Counted from the stretch's first letter, positions 30,404 through 40,096 are shown. The stretch is 64,000 nt of DNA from Parabacteroides hominis (GCF_014287585.1 NZ_JACOOJ010000005.1:132348-196347); one strand, 5' to 3'. Notes: generated from the sequence alone by a model not told the origin. Made by a program: numbers and translations.

Positions 30404-31834
30404 ATGATAACTGAAGAATTAAAACAACTTTACCAGGCACATACCGGCTCGCCGGCAACTGAGATAACCGAACTATCCTCTTCCGGATCTAACCGCCGGT
30501 ATTTCAGATTGTCAGGTCCCGTTTCCCTGATCGGTGTAAGCGGAACTTCCACAGAAGAAAACAATGCCTTTATTTATATGGCCGCACACTTCCGGGAAAA
30601 AGGATTGCCCGTTCCCCGGGTTTATTGCTGGTCGGATGATAAATCGTTCTATCTCCAGGAAGACTTGGGGGATGACTTGCTCTTTAATGCAATCGAGAAA
30701 GGGCGGAAAAGTTGTTTCTTCGACGAGACAGAAAAGTCTTTGCTGCATAAGACGATCACGCTTCTGCCGGCTTTGCAATTTAAGGGTGCGGAAGATTTTG
30801 ACTTCAGCCAATGCTATCCCCAACCCGAATTCAATAAACGTTCGATCCTCTGGGATCTGAACTATTTCAAATACTGTTTCCTGAAAGCGACCGGAATGGA
30901 ATTCCAGGAAAACCTTTTGGAAGATGATTTCCAGAAAATGAGCGATGTCCTGCTGCAAGATTGTACGCCGACATTCATGTACCGGGATTTCCAGTCGCGT
31001 AACGTGATGGTAAAAGATGGCGAACCCTGGTTCATTGATTTCCAGGGAGGACGCAAAGGCCCGATCTACTACGATGTCGCCTCTTTCCTTTGGCAGGCGA
31101 AAGCCAAATATCCGGCTGAATTGAGACAGGAATTGATTGCCGACTATCTGCAAGCGCTACGCGGGTATACGGAAATAGACGAAAAGCATTTCTTCCGGCA
31201 ATTACGCCATTTCGTTCTTTTCAGGACTTTACAGGTCTTGGGAGCCTACGGTTTCCGGGGATATTTCGAAAAGAAACCGCACTTCATCCAAAGTGTTCCC
31301 TTTGCAATCGATAACCTCCGGCAGCTTTTGAAAGAAAATTATCCGGAGTATCCCTATTTATGTACCGTACTACGGAATCTGACGAATCTGTCTCAATTCT
31401 ATGACGACATCCAAAAGCATACGCTCAAAGTCAAGATTGTCAGCTTTGCCTATAAAAAAGGAATCCCCAATGATCCGAGTGGCAATGGCGGTGGATTTGT
31501 CTTTGATTGCCGCGCTATCAATAATCCTGGTAAATACGAACGTTACAACCATTTTACCGGATTGGACGAACCGGTAATCCGCTTCCTCGAAGAAGACGGA
31601 GAGATTACTCGCTTCCTCGATCATGCTTACGAAATTGTGGATGCTTCTGTCAAACGTTATATGGACCGGGGATTTACCAACCTGATGATTTGTTTCGGTT
31701 GTACGGGAGGCCAGCACCGTTCGGTCTACTCCGCCCAACATACGGCGGAACATATTCATTCCAAGTTCGGAGTCCGGGTAGACCTCGTACACAGGGAACA
31801 AAACATTGAACAACTCTTTAACGCAATATTATGA
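30404..31834 (+). CDS. AmgK-like sugar kinase fused to RapZ C-terminal domain
   Basis: 476 residues. Residues 1 to about 335 are an aminoglycoside-phosphotransferase-fold kinase. The catalytic loop is MYRDFQSRNVMV (Asp near 193) and the metal-binding Asp is in FIDFQGGRKGP. Members such as AmgK phosphorylate N-acetylmuramic acid and GlcNAc at the anomeric carbon. Residues about 340-476 are a RapZ C-terminal-type domain (GGFVFDCRAINNPG, ICFGCTGGQHRSVYSAQ). In enterobacteria that domain binds GlcN6P and RNA. It overlaps the MurU-like gene by 4 nt, supporting a role in cell-wall sugar salvage. Confidence 0.85.
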   Translation: MITEELKQLYQAHTGSPATEITELSSSGSNRRYFRLSGPVSLIGVSGTSTEENNAFIYMAAHFREKGLPVPRVYCWSDDKSFYLQEDLGDDLLFNAIEKGRKSCFFDETEKSLLHKTITLLPALQFKGAEDFDFSQCYPQPEFNKRSILWDLNYFKYCFLKATGMEFQENLLEDDFQKMSDVLLQDCTPTFMYRDFQSRNVMVKDGEPWFIDFQGGRKGPIYYDVASFLWQAKAKYPAELRQELIADYLQALRGYTEIDEKHFFRQLRHFVLFRTLQVLGAYGFRGYFEKKPHFIQSVPFAIDNLRQLLKENYPEYPYLCTVLRNLTNLSQFYDDIQKHTLKVKIVSFAYKKGIPNDPSGNGGGFVFDCRAINNPGKYERYNHFTGLDEPVIRFLEEDGEITRFLDHAYEIVDASVKRYMDRGFTNLMICFGCTGGQHRSVYSAQHTAEHIHSKFGVRVDLVHREQNIEQLFNAIL

Positions 31835-32571
31835 AAGCTATGATTTTCGCAGCCGGTTTGGGAACACGCCTCAAACCGTTGACCGACAACACCCCAAAAG
31901 CATTACTTCCTATCAATGGAAAACCTATGCTCGAACATGTAATCCTTAAATTGAAAGATGCCGGTTTCCACCAGATCGCCATCAACATTCACCATTTAGG
32001 GAATCAAATCATCGATTTCCTGAAGGCAAACAATAACTTCGGCATCGAAATCCATATATCCGACGAACGTGATTACCTGCTCGATACCGGAGGAGGAATC
32101 AAGCATGCCGCCTCATTCCTGCAAGGAGACGAACCGTTCCTGGTGCATAATGTCGACATCATGTCAAACATCGATCTGCGTGCACTTTACAACCACCATC
32201 TGGAAACAACTCCTTTGGCAACATTGCTGGTCAGCAAGCGCAACACTTCCCGCTATTTGCTATTCAATAAAGAAAACAAACTGTGTGGCTGGCATAATCA
32301 TGAAACCGGCGAAGTCAAATCGTTTTATCCGGACTTTGATCCGAAGCAATACAACGAATATGCATTCAGCGGCATCCATGTATTGTCTCCCCAAATATTC
32401 GACTATATGGAAGAATGGACCGGAAAGTTCTCCATCATCAACTTCTACCTGTCCATCTGCGCAAAGACCAATATCCATGCCTATGCAGACGAAAACCTTC
32501 ATCTGATAGACGTCGGAAAACCGGAAACATTGGCGGTGGCGGAACAGTGGATGCAGACGCTTATTGTATAA
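31831..32571 (+). CDS. MurU-like sugar-1-phosphate nucleotidyltransferase
   Basis: 246 residues. The N-terminus MIFAAGLGTRLKPLTDNTPK is the nucleotide-binding signature of the GT-A nucleotidyltransferases. LLDTGGGIKHA and HNVDIM (metal site Asp) follow. Length and pairing with an AmgK-like kinase match MurU, which makes UDP-MurNAc from MurNAc-1-phosphate during peptidoglycan recycling. Mannose-1-phosphate guanylyltransferase-like activity is the alternative. Confidence 0.82.
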   Translation: MKAMIFAAGLGTRLKPLTDNTPKALLPINGKPMLEHVILKLKDAGFHQIAINIHHLGNQIIDFLKANNNFGIEIHISDERDYLLDTGGGIKHAASFLQGDEPFLVHNVDIMSNIDLRALYNHHLETTPLATLLVSKRNTSRYLLFNKENKLCGWHNHETGEVKSFYPDFDPKQYNEYAFSGIHVLSPQIFDYMEEWTGKFSIINFYLSICAKTNIHAYADENLHLIDVGKPETLAVAEQWMQTLIV

Positions 32572-32800
32572 TATTGTTTATTTAACAATGGAATACATTC
32601 TTGTACAAATGGCTTTAGATTCGGGCTTTTTGCCCTTGAAAAGGCTCTTCTGCCATAAAGTGCGCAGTTTTTTACAATGAAGACGGTCTTCTTTGCCCTG
32701 ACGACCGTCTTCACACACTATCATCCCGGCAGCTCACGGCAACGACGACCGTGATCTTTTTAATGACGACCGTCTTCATAGCCATAAAGCGCCGGATCTC
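32572..32800. repeat. Intergenic hairpins and GACGACCGT repeats
   Basis: No gene. GAAGACGGTC (32679-32688) and GACCGTCTTC (32703-32712) form a 10-bp stem. GACGACCGT occurs three times (32700, 32744, 32765), twice followed by CTTC. Smaller fold-backs include ATTGTT/AACAAT just after the MurU stop and GGGC-TTTTT-GCCC near 32625. The sequence has no clear U-run, so a terminator for the kinase/MurU operon is not certain. Confidence 0.5.
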
Positions 32801-32959
32801 TTTTTAAAGATTCAGAACACTTCCAATCTTTTCTTTTTACAGACAATTCTCCGGAAGTTAAGGTTTTTCAATATGTAAGCGTTCTTTCCTTTTCGCTATC
32901 CCCAAAACAGCATATTTTCATCTTCTGCAGATATTGTTTTTCTATTTGTCAGCTTAACA

Positions 32960-33300
32960 GAAAAAACAACATAAAATTATCAAACCAAAATGATCCGGAA
33001 TTTTGAACGAAATAGAGAAATGCCAAAACCGGGGTTATTGTACAATTCACGAATGATCCGGACGAGCGATATAGGTTCTTCCGATGCAGTAATCGTATCA
33101 AAGTCGGTAACTTGGCAAAAAAGAATGATTCGCTGTCAATACCAATAGCTTCGGATGTCATATTCTGTGCGATGACTTCCAGGTCTGAGAACCAGGGGAC
33201 AGTTCCCAACGAGGCATATCACCATGTTCATTGACCAAGTCACCGGCCATTTGCTTGCAGATGTCGAGAAATTTTGCGAATATTGCATATAAGTTGTGTA
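32960..33300 (-). pseudogene. Remnant of a transposase-like gene
   Basis: Two minus-strand frames join into one conserved-looking protein if a single shift is allowed near 33205. FAKFLDICKQMAGDLVNEHG in one frame runs into VPWFSDLEVIAQNMTSEAIG and IDSESFFFAKL in the next. I associate this wording (DxxxDLVNE, RFSDLEVxAL, SIDSE) with the N-terminus of Bacteroidales DDE transposases. The catalytic part is absent. After FAKL another frame (IRELYNNPGFG) continues briefly and stops. An old truncated insertion sequence is the best reading. Confidence 0.45.
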
Positions 33301-33468
33301 TACGATAATTGTAAACTATATGATTAAACACCTTTAATTTGCTAAATATCAATAATATGCACAATTTTCTAAACATAAATCTTTTAAATTTGTAATTCTG
33401 CCAACGGATAAAAACATTCATTATATTCGGTGTCTCATTTTTAATCAACAATATAATCAATATATGCC

Positions 33469-34542
33469 ATGAACAAAAAACTTATTTTTATCTTGACGAT
33501 TATTCATCTCAATATATTTTGTACATCCGCTCAGATCTATCCTGTCCGGCCTCAACTCTCCGACAAGAATTCTTTTTCCATGATTCTGCTACCCGATCCG
33601 CAGAGTTATAACAAGTTTGATGCCAACCAGCCGTTGTTCGAGCTACAGACAGCCTGGATCGCCAACAGCATCGAATCACTGAACGTCAAAGGAGTTCTAT
33701 GTACCGGAGATTTGGTTGAGCAGAACGAGATACGGATTCCGGACGGTGTAAACGGGAATCAAACAAGCGAAGAACAATGGCAGGCCGCATCCAGAGCATT
33801 CGAACGGCTCGACAACAAAATCTCTTATGTCGTTTGTACCGGAAATCACGATTACGGATATGAGAAAGCAGAAAACCGTCTCTGCCACCTTCCCGATTAT
33901 TTCCCTTCCGAACGGAATAGCTGCTGGAAAAAGTCACTGGTCGAGACAGGCCTGAACTACCAAGGGATTCCGACTCTTGAAAATGCAGCTTATGAGTTCG
34001 AGACAGACACATGGGGAAAACTATTAGTCATCTCGCTCGAATTTGCTCCGCGTGATGAGGCGATCGAATGGGCGGCAAAAGTTGCCGATAAAGACAAATA
34101 CAAAAATCATAAAGTGATCCTGCTGACACACTCCTATATGTCTCCGGAAGCCAAGCGCCATATCAAGGAAGGCTACAAAATATCGCCCGCCAATTACGGA
34201 GAAGCAATCTGGCAGAAACTGGTCTATCCTTCCTCCAACATCTGCATGGTGATATGCGGACATGAATGCGAGATAACAGACTACAAGGGCAATGTCAGCT
34301 TCCGAACTGACAAAAACAGCACAGGCAGGAATGTAGCCCAAATGATGTTCAACGCTCAGACCGCTGACGGCCAATGGCATGGTAACGGAGGCGACTGCTG
34401 GCTCCGCATCATGGAATTTATGCCAGACGGGAAGACGATCAAGATCAAAACATTCTCTCCCCTGTTCGCACTTTCTCCCCTGACTTCCGAAAAGGCATGG
34501 AGAACAGATTCATACGATCAATTCGACATCACAATCGAGTAA
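33469..34542 (+). CDS. Secreted calcineurin-like metallophosphoesterase
   Basis: 357 residues with signal peptide (LIFILTIIHLNIFCTSA). Metallophosphoesterase motifs in order: LLPDPQSY (a variant of DxH), LCTGDLVEQ (GDxxE), CTGNHDYG (GNHD), LLTHSYMS and ICGHECE (GHxx). The first motif has Gln where His is usual. Expected periplasmic phosphoesterase with a two-metal site; substrate unknown. A related gene follows 39 nt later. Confidence 0.85.
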   Translation: MNKKLIFILTIIHLNIFCTSAQIYPVRPQLSDKNSFSMILLPDPQSYNKFDANQPLFELQTAWIANSIESLNVKGVLCTGDLVEQNEIRIPDGVNGNQTSEEQWQAASRAFERLDNKISYVVCTGNHDYGYEKAENRLCHLPDYFPSERNSCWKKSLVETGLNYQGIPTLENAAYEFETDTWGKLLVISLEFAPRDEAIEWAAKVADKDKYKNHKVILLTHSYMSPEAKRHIKEGYKISPANYGEAIWQKLVYPSSNICMVICGHECEITDYKGNVSFRTDKNSTGRNVAQMMFNAQTADGQWHGNGGDCWLRIMEFMPDGKTIKIKTFSPLFALSPLTSEKAWRTDSYDQFDITIE

Positions 34543-34581
34543 ACAATTCATAAACAAAACATAAACAAAAACTATTTAAAG

Positions 34582-35577
34582 ATGAAACGACTTCTTATCA
34601 TCCTTTCACTTGTGCTCGGATGCCTGCAACCAGGCTACGCACAGAAGCCAAACTTGAAATTCAACAAAGACGGCAAATTCAAAATCGTACAGTTCACGGA
34701 CGTACACTACATTCACGGAAATCCCAAGTCAGCTATTTCCATCGAACGCATCAACGAAGTGTTAGATGCGGAAAAGCCGGACCTGGTGTTATTCACAGGA
34801 GATGTCATCTACGGTCAGCCGGCAGAGGAAGGGATGCGCACGATCCTGAACTTAGCTGCCAACCGCAAGATACCGTTCGGGGTGACATTCGGCAACCACG
34901 ACAACGAACAGGGACTTACCCGTACCCAGTTATTCGATATCATACAGACGATTCCTTATAACCTGACCGATTCCGTGGCCGGAGTCGTGGGGGCAACCAA
35001 CTTTATTCTTCCCCTGAAATCGTCCGATGGAAAGAAAGATGCAGCTATCCTGTATTGCCTGGACTCACATTCATATTCACAGATCAAAGGGATAGGCGGC
35101 TACGATTACATCAAATTCGACCAGATCCAATGGTATCGCGAAAACAGCGCGAAATACACGAAACAAAACGGTGGCACTCCCCTGCCCTCGTTGGCATTTT
35201 TCCACATCGCCCTGCCGGAATACAACCAAGCTGCATCAGACGAAACAGCCATTTTGATCGGAACACGAAAGGAAAAAGCCTGCGCTCCGCAACTCAACTC
35301 CGGAATGTTCGCTTCGATGAAAGAAATGGGTGATATTTTAGGTGTATTTGTCGGACACGACCATGATGACGACTATGCTGTTTTTTGGAAAGGTATCTTA
35401 CTGGCCTACGGTCGTTACACCGGTGGCGACACGGTGTACAACAATCTGAGCAACGGTGCCCGCGTGATCGAAATGACCGAAGGCGAAAAAAACTTTAAGA
35501 CTTGGATTCGTCTGAAAGGCGGAGAGATCGTCAACTCGATAAACTACCCGGCGGACTTTATCAAGAAGAAAGATTGA
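34582..35577 (+). CDS. Secreted calcineurin-like metallophosphoesterase, DCR2-like
   Basis: 331 residues with signal peptide (LLIILSLVLGCLQPGYAQ). Complete metal-site motifs: FTDVHYI, LFTGDVIYG, TFGNHDNEQG, FFHIALPE and GVFVGHDHDDD. Closest in plan to the PhoD/DCR2-like phosphoesterases with the GHDHDDD ending. Same direction and probable operon with the previous phosphoesterase. A strong bidirectional terminator follows. Confidence 0.88.
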   Translation: MKRLLIILSLVLGCLQPGYAQKPNLKFNKDGKFKIVQFTDVHYIHGNPKSAISIERINEVLDAEKPDLVLFTGDVIYGQPAEEGMRTILNLAANRKIPFGVTFGNHDNEQGLTRTQLFDIIQTIPYNLTDSVAGVVGATNFILPLKSSDGKKDAAILYCLDSHSYSQIKGIGGYDYIKFDQIQWYRENSAKYTKQNGGTPLPSLAFFHIALPEYNQAASDETAILIGTRKEKACAPQLNSGMFASMKEMGDILGVFVGHDHDDDYAVFWKGILLAYGRYTGGDTVYNNLSNGARVIEMTEGEKNFKTWIRLKGGEIVNSINYPADFIKKKD

Positions 35578-35593
35578 TCCATCCATCTCTTCT

Positions 35594-35635
35594 AAAAAAG
35601 GGACTATGCATCTTGTTCCGCATAGTCCCTTTTTT
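35594..35635. terminator. Bidirectional terminator
   Basis: A 16-bp perfect stem, AAAAAAGGGACTATGC (35594-35609) against its complement (35620-35635), with a 10-nt loop. The A and T runs at both ends let it stop the phosphoesterase transcript on the plus strand and the lipoprotein transcript on the minus strand. Confidence 0.9.
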
Positions 35636-35654
35636 ATTCTCTTAACAACAACGA

Positions 35655-36524
35655 CTATTCCTCAAATGGCAACCGATACATTCTCTCTGATAATATTGTG
35701 CAAGTATAACCATGTTCAACAGATGAAATTCCTCCTTGAAATTTATTATGATACTCTTCTGTCAAATCCTCCGTCAAATCAATCTGAGCTAACTGTTCCG
35801 GTACGGTATTTTCGGATTTCAAACTATTCAGATTGAAAAAAGACTTTAATATGGATTGCCCTTCCGCGTTCCCTCCTATTTCAAAACGAGAAGATCGGCT
35901 CCCGGCTTCCAGCACCAGATAAAACTTATCTCCTGATTTCAGTATATCATAAGAACCTTTAGATTTATATGGACTTTTGGAAACAGACTTAAATGTTTCA
36001 TCTACTTCAATATCTTCTTTCTTATCAAACAGATACATCGTTTGGGCTTCATCTTTCACCAGCATAAAAACATTTTTCGGACCCAGGAAAGGATCCTTTT
36101 TCAACTCCGCCATTATAACATCGTTTTTATCTTTATCAGCCATACATAAGAAGGATTCACGCTCAACATTGAATACTATATAAGCATTGACGACAGTTAT
36201 ATCCACCTCCTTTTCTTCAATCCCGTTAGAGATGACAAATGTAGTTTTACCTTTCGATACGGGAGTGACAACCACACTGGCATCCCCGTTGTCAGTCTTC
36301 TTTATTTCACCGGTTGCAATACTTTCATCCAAAGATTTCACTTTGTAATTCCCTTCAAGAGGGAAAAGGGGAATATTGTCCTTATTGTCCATCATCACAA
36401 AGACATCAGATTTACCAACCTCAAATGCACCACCTTTGTCATCATCATTACATGAACAAAAACAGGTCAACAAAACCATCATTACAAGCCATCCCAATAA
36501 ACACTTTGCTTTCATAATTTTCAT
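35655..36524 (-). CDS. Lipoprotein of unknown function
   Basis: 289 residues with a lipoprotein signal: hydrophobic GWLVMMVLLTCFCSCN, lipobox ending at Cys near residue 25, then NDDDKGG, an Asp-rich surface-export-like sequence as in Bacteroidetes outer-membrane lipoproteins. An early segment (DESIATGEIKKTDNGDASVVVTPVSKG) looks like a Big_2-type immunoglobulin-like repeat. Either ATG (36524 or 36515) could start it. No enzymatic motif. Confidence 0.75.
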   Translation of the reverse strand: MKIMKAKCLLGWLVMMVLLTCFCSCNDDDKGGAFEVGKSDVFVMMDNKDNIPLFPLEGNYKVKSLDESIATGEIKKTDNGDASVVVTPVSKGKTTFVISNGIEEKEVDITVVNAYIVFNVERESFLCMADKDKNDVIMAELKKDPFLGPKNVFMLVKDEAQTMYLFDKKEDIEVDETFKSVSKSPYKSKGSYDILKSGDKFYLVLEAGSRSSRFEIGGNAEGQSILKSFFNLNSLKSENTVPEQLAQIDLTEDLTEEYHNKFQGGISSVEHGYTCTILSERMYRLPFEE

Positions 36525-36749
36525 TTTATAATTAGGGAAATGTAAACACTATAAGAAGAAAATGAGTCAAAACACCCTTGTTTGTCTCCTTATTTCACAA
36601 ACTTACGATAAAATCTTCGATTTATATGCCAGTCTCATAAAAAACAGGGCAACCGCGTCAAAAAATCCTTGTTTATTTATTTTAATCTGCGTCTGTCAGA
36701 ATCAAACTTCGTATGTGAAGTTGTTCCTATAGATGCCTGTCGCTTCCCG

Positions 36750-36790
36750 AAAAGGTCGGCATCGGTTGCCGGATAGATGCCGACCTTTTT
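36750..36790 (+). terminator. Orphan terminator-like hairpin
   Basis: AAAAGGTCGGCATC (36750-36763) pairs exactly with 36776-36789 and is followed by TTTTTCC. No plus-strand gene lies upstream before 36525, so it may end a small RNA or belong to a lost gene. The rest of 36525-37135 has no gene. It holds several GGGTTCACAGC-like words in both directions (36908, 37020, 37060) of unknown meaning. Confidence 0.6.
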
Positions 36791-37135
36791 CCTGCTACCC
36801 TACAGGCTTTTCCCGGACAGGCTAAAGGCTGTATTTTTTAGCCTATAACCTATATTTACGGGACAGGAACCAATCAGATCCCTTATATGACAAAAACAGA
36901 AAAACAGGGTTCACGGCGGTAAAAGGCTAATGACCAGCTATTTGTTGTGAAGGCTGTGAAACCTGTTTACGATCAGCCAATCCTATCGGTCAATCCCGCC
37001 TTTTTTATCTTGCATTCACAGGGTTCACAGCAACATGCTGATCTACAGAGCCTACCAAACAGTGTGAACCCTAATTAAATAAAACAACCAGGGGATATTT
37101 AGAGGATAATCTAAGAATAAGGCAACAATGAAGTC

Positions 37136-40096
37136 TCACTTTTCAGGTTTCAACACCACTCCCAAACTCTTCTTTCCGTCCATCTTGATCACGATCGGCT
37201 TGTCGAAACGGACATGGCGGAGATATTCGGTTTCCTCCACGGCAGGCAAGGAGTTCAGATATTCCTCATCGAACCAGCCATCACCTTTAAATGGGTTGAT
37301 TGTAAAATAGCCGACACCGAATGACGTCAGATTCTGGAAGAAATGCGTCCCCTGGCTCGGATCGACGCGATAGTTTTCCAGTCCGCATTCCACAATGACG
37401 CGGGCATTGCTGATATGCGGCCATTTCACCGGGATGCCCAACCAAGAGTCGCTGCTTCCCCAACGGCCGGGGCCGACCAGGACATAACTCTTCTCTTCTC
37501 CTGTAAACCGACGGTTCATCTTCTCGATATCATAAGCGATCAACTGGTTGTTGGAAGAACAGAAAGCTCCGGTCTTTACATATATAATGTCTTGCACATC
37601 CGTCACGATGCCATGCCCCAGGACGCTGGTCGATGCGAGTATCGTATCCTCCTGCGCCACAAGCGTCAAATCTTCCTCCATCACCTCCTTGTTATCTACG
37701 ATCGGACGAACCTGTAACAGGTAGAAAGTAGCGAAACCGGGATTCTGAGGATCGATGTTCACCGCAAACTCAATCTCGATAGGACGTCCCATCTCATCCT
37801 GTCCGACATGCAGAATCTGATCGAGCGTATCGGCAAGGGGAAAAACATCATGCTGGAGGATATTCACAAAAGATAAGATCTTACGACCGCCGGGATAGTA
37901 ACCGTCCCGAATGATCTGATCGTATGGATCGTAAGTCGAGACAATAAACTTCAACGAGCCGTCCCCATCCGCATCTTTCAGATTCAAGCGAAGCAGGTTA
38001 AACGAGTCGTCTACAGAAAACTGCTCCGTCAGATTCTTCAGGTCAAGCGCATAAAAACGGGTTTGCGTCTCGCGCAAGGCGAAATCCATCGTGCTCATCT
38101 GCAATATATTGTGCGGATGGCGGGGAGAAAAGCGCAGAGTCTGGCCACCGTCTACGATATATTTGCCAAGTCCTAAAGCGATATTGGCGATTCCGTCTTC
38201 CGCTTTTTCATTACCAATCGGGTAGAAATTCAATGAACGGGCCACACCTGAAATAGTCGGATAGAAACGATCGTCATAACGGTTGCCGACCACTTCCTGC
38301 AAAACGATCGCCATCTTTTCCTGGTCGATAAGGTTCGATGTTGCTGTCATATATGCCTTACTGTCACGATAAAACACAGAAGCGTAAACTGCTTTGATCG
38401 CATCGCTTAATGTACGGAGCATATCGTATTTATCCTCCAGTTTGGGTATCATATAGGTAGAATAGATCCCGGCGAACGGTTGATAATGGGAATCCTCCAA
38501 AAGACTGGACGACCGGACGGCAATCGGACTTTTGACAACATCGAAAAACGCCATCAGGTCTTCAATCAGGCGAGCCGGAAGGCTGGCACGCAGGAAATAT
38601 TTCAAGATCGTCTCATCATCCACATCGCTCAAAGCGACCGGATACAGTTCGTTCGTCTCCATAAATTCGTCGAAGATATCCGTACAGATCACGACCGTCT
38701 TCGGAATGGTCACCGCAAAATGTTCGTGTTCCAGCTTGGGATAACGCTTCACCATCGCCCCGATAAACGCAAGGCCCCTGCCCTTTCCTCCTAACGAACC
38801 GTCACCGATACGGGCGAAGTTGCTGTATTCGTCGAAGCGCTCCTTCTGGTAGACCGCAACAACACCGGAGTTCTTCATCCGGCGGTACTGTACAATCAGG
38901 TCGAAAATCAGCTTACGCGCCTCATCCATATCTTTATAGTCGCTCACGTCCACACGCTTCAGCACTTCTGCCGGCGGAAACATGGCACGGGAATAGAAAA
39001 AGCGGGAGAAATGGTTACGGCTCAGGTGGTAAACCAGCGAATCGTCGGGTATCTGAAAGACCTTCTTTTGCAAATCTTTCAAATCCTTAATGCGCATGAT
39101 CTCTTCCTTTGTCTGAGGATTCAGGATGACGAAGTCGCCGAAACCGAAACGCTGCATAATCTTTTTCCTCAGATCCTGCGGATAGCTCTTGGAATTCTTA
39201 TCGATAAAAGAAGCGCCTAACTCCTGCGCATACACGCTATTGTTCGCTTCAGAGGATTCGAGTACGAAAGGAATAATCAGTCCTGTCTTCCGTATATATT
39301 GTCCGAATTTATATCCGGCATACGGATCTTTCACCCCGTCGTGCATGAAACTCATATCCGAAATGATCCCTAACATATTATCCCGGTACTGGTTGAAGAT
39401 GCGGACAGCCTCCTCATAAGTACGCGCCAGTTTGATCTTGGGACGTCCGCGCATGCGCAGCGTACGCTGGTGGTCGTTCAATGCCTCCTTGGCAAACATC
39501 TGGCTCTGTTCCAGCACGAACTTATACAGGTGCGGCAAAGCCGAAGAATAGAAACGGACGGAATCTTCCACCAGCAGGATGATCTGCACACCGACGCTGG
39601 CCGTATCGTCCGGAGCATTCATCTTGTCCTCGATCAGCTTAATGATAGCAAGCAGCAATTCCGCATTTCCCAACCAGCTGAACACATAGTCGATCGCGCT
39701 CAGGTCTTCGTTCGCGATCCGCTTGGACACCTCTTTCGAAAATGGAGTGAGGACAACGATCGGTATATTGGGGTAATGAATCTTGATCTCCGTCGCCGCC
39801 GCGAAAATATCACGGTTATCCATATTCGGCATGCAGATGATCAGTTCGAAGTTGCGGTCTTTCAACTCGGCAAGCGCCTCCTCCTCCGTCGTCACCTGCG
39901 TGAACCGGGGAGGATAGCGAAGGCTGAGAGAAGTATATTCATTGAATATCTGCTCGTCCACACGACCGTCGTCTTCCAGCATGAAGGCATCGTATTTTGT
40001 TGCAATAAGCAATACATTATATATACGCTTATTCATTAGATTGGCGAATGATGTGTCTTTAAACACAAGGTTCTTAAAGTCCGGTATTCCGCTCAT
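37136..40096 (-). CDS. Receiver-like domains fused to PEP/pyruvate-binding (PPS/PPDK N-terminal) domain
   Basis: 986 residues. Two receiver-like domains come first (about 28-155 with LIICMPNM; about 168-330 with ILLVEDSVRFY and ISDMSFMHDG). From about residue 430 an ATP-grasp PEP-synthase/PPDK N-terminal domain begins (GDGSLGGKGRGLAF, PIAVRSSSLLEDS, LQVRPI). It continues with extra sequence including GPGRWGSSDSWLG. The swivelling phosphohistidine domain and the PEP-binding barrel of true PEP synthase are missing. It therefore cannot be a complete PEP synthase. It may be a signalling kinase acting on a separate partner. Monocistronic on the minus strand. Confidence 0.82.
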   Translation of the reverse strand: MSGIPDFKNLVFKDTSFANLMNKRIYNVLLIATKYDAFMLEDDGRVDEQIFNEYTSLSLRYPPRFTQVTTEEEALAELKDRNFELIICMPNMDNRDIFAAATEIKIHYPNIPIVVLTPFSKEVSKRIANEDLSAIDYVFSWLGNAELLLAIIKLIEDKMNAPDDTASVGVQIILLVEDSVRFYSSALPHLYKFVLEQSQMFAKEALNDHQRTLRMRGRPKIKLARTYEEAVRIFNQYRDNMLGIISDMSFMHDGVKDPYAGYKFGQYIRKTGLIIPFVLESSEANNSVYAQELGASFIDKNSKSYPQDLRKKIMQRFGFGDFVILNPQTKEEIMRIKDLKDLQKKVFQIPDDSLVYHLSRNHFSRFFYSRAMFPPAEVLKRVDVSDYKDMDEARKLIFDLIVQYRRMKNSGVVAVYQKERFDEYSNFARIGDGSLGGKGRGLAFIGAMVKRYPKLEHEHFAVTIPKTVVICTDIFDEFMETNELYPVALSDVDDETILKYFLRASLPARLIEDLMAFFDVVKSPIAVRSSSLLEDSHYQPFAGIYSTYMIPKLEDKYDMLRTLSDAIKAVYASVFYRDSKAYMTATSNLIDQEKMAIVLQEVVGNRYDDRFYPTISGVARSLNFYPIGNEKAEDGIANIALGLGKYIVDGGQTLRFSPRHPHNILQMSTMDFALRETQTRFYALDLKNLTEQFSVDDSFNLLRLNLKDADGDGSLKFIVSTYDPYDQIIRDGYYPGGRKILSFVNILQHDVFPLADTLDQILHVGQDEMGRPIEIEFAVNIDPQNPGFATFYLLQVRPIVDNKEVMEEDLTLVAQEDTILASTSVLGHGIVTDVQDIIYVKTGAFCSSNNQLIAYDIEKMNRRFTGEEKSYVLVGPGRWGSSDSWLGIPVKWPHISNARVIVECGLENYRVDPSQGTHFFQNLTSFGVGYFTINPFKGDGWFDEEYLNSLPAVEETEYLRHVRFDKPIVIKMDGKKSLGVVLKPEK

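Noticed and set aside
37136..40096. Annotation as a complete phosphoenolpyruvate synthase
   Set aside because: The phosphohistidine and PEP-binding domains needed for the reaction are missing.
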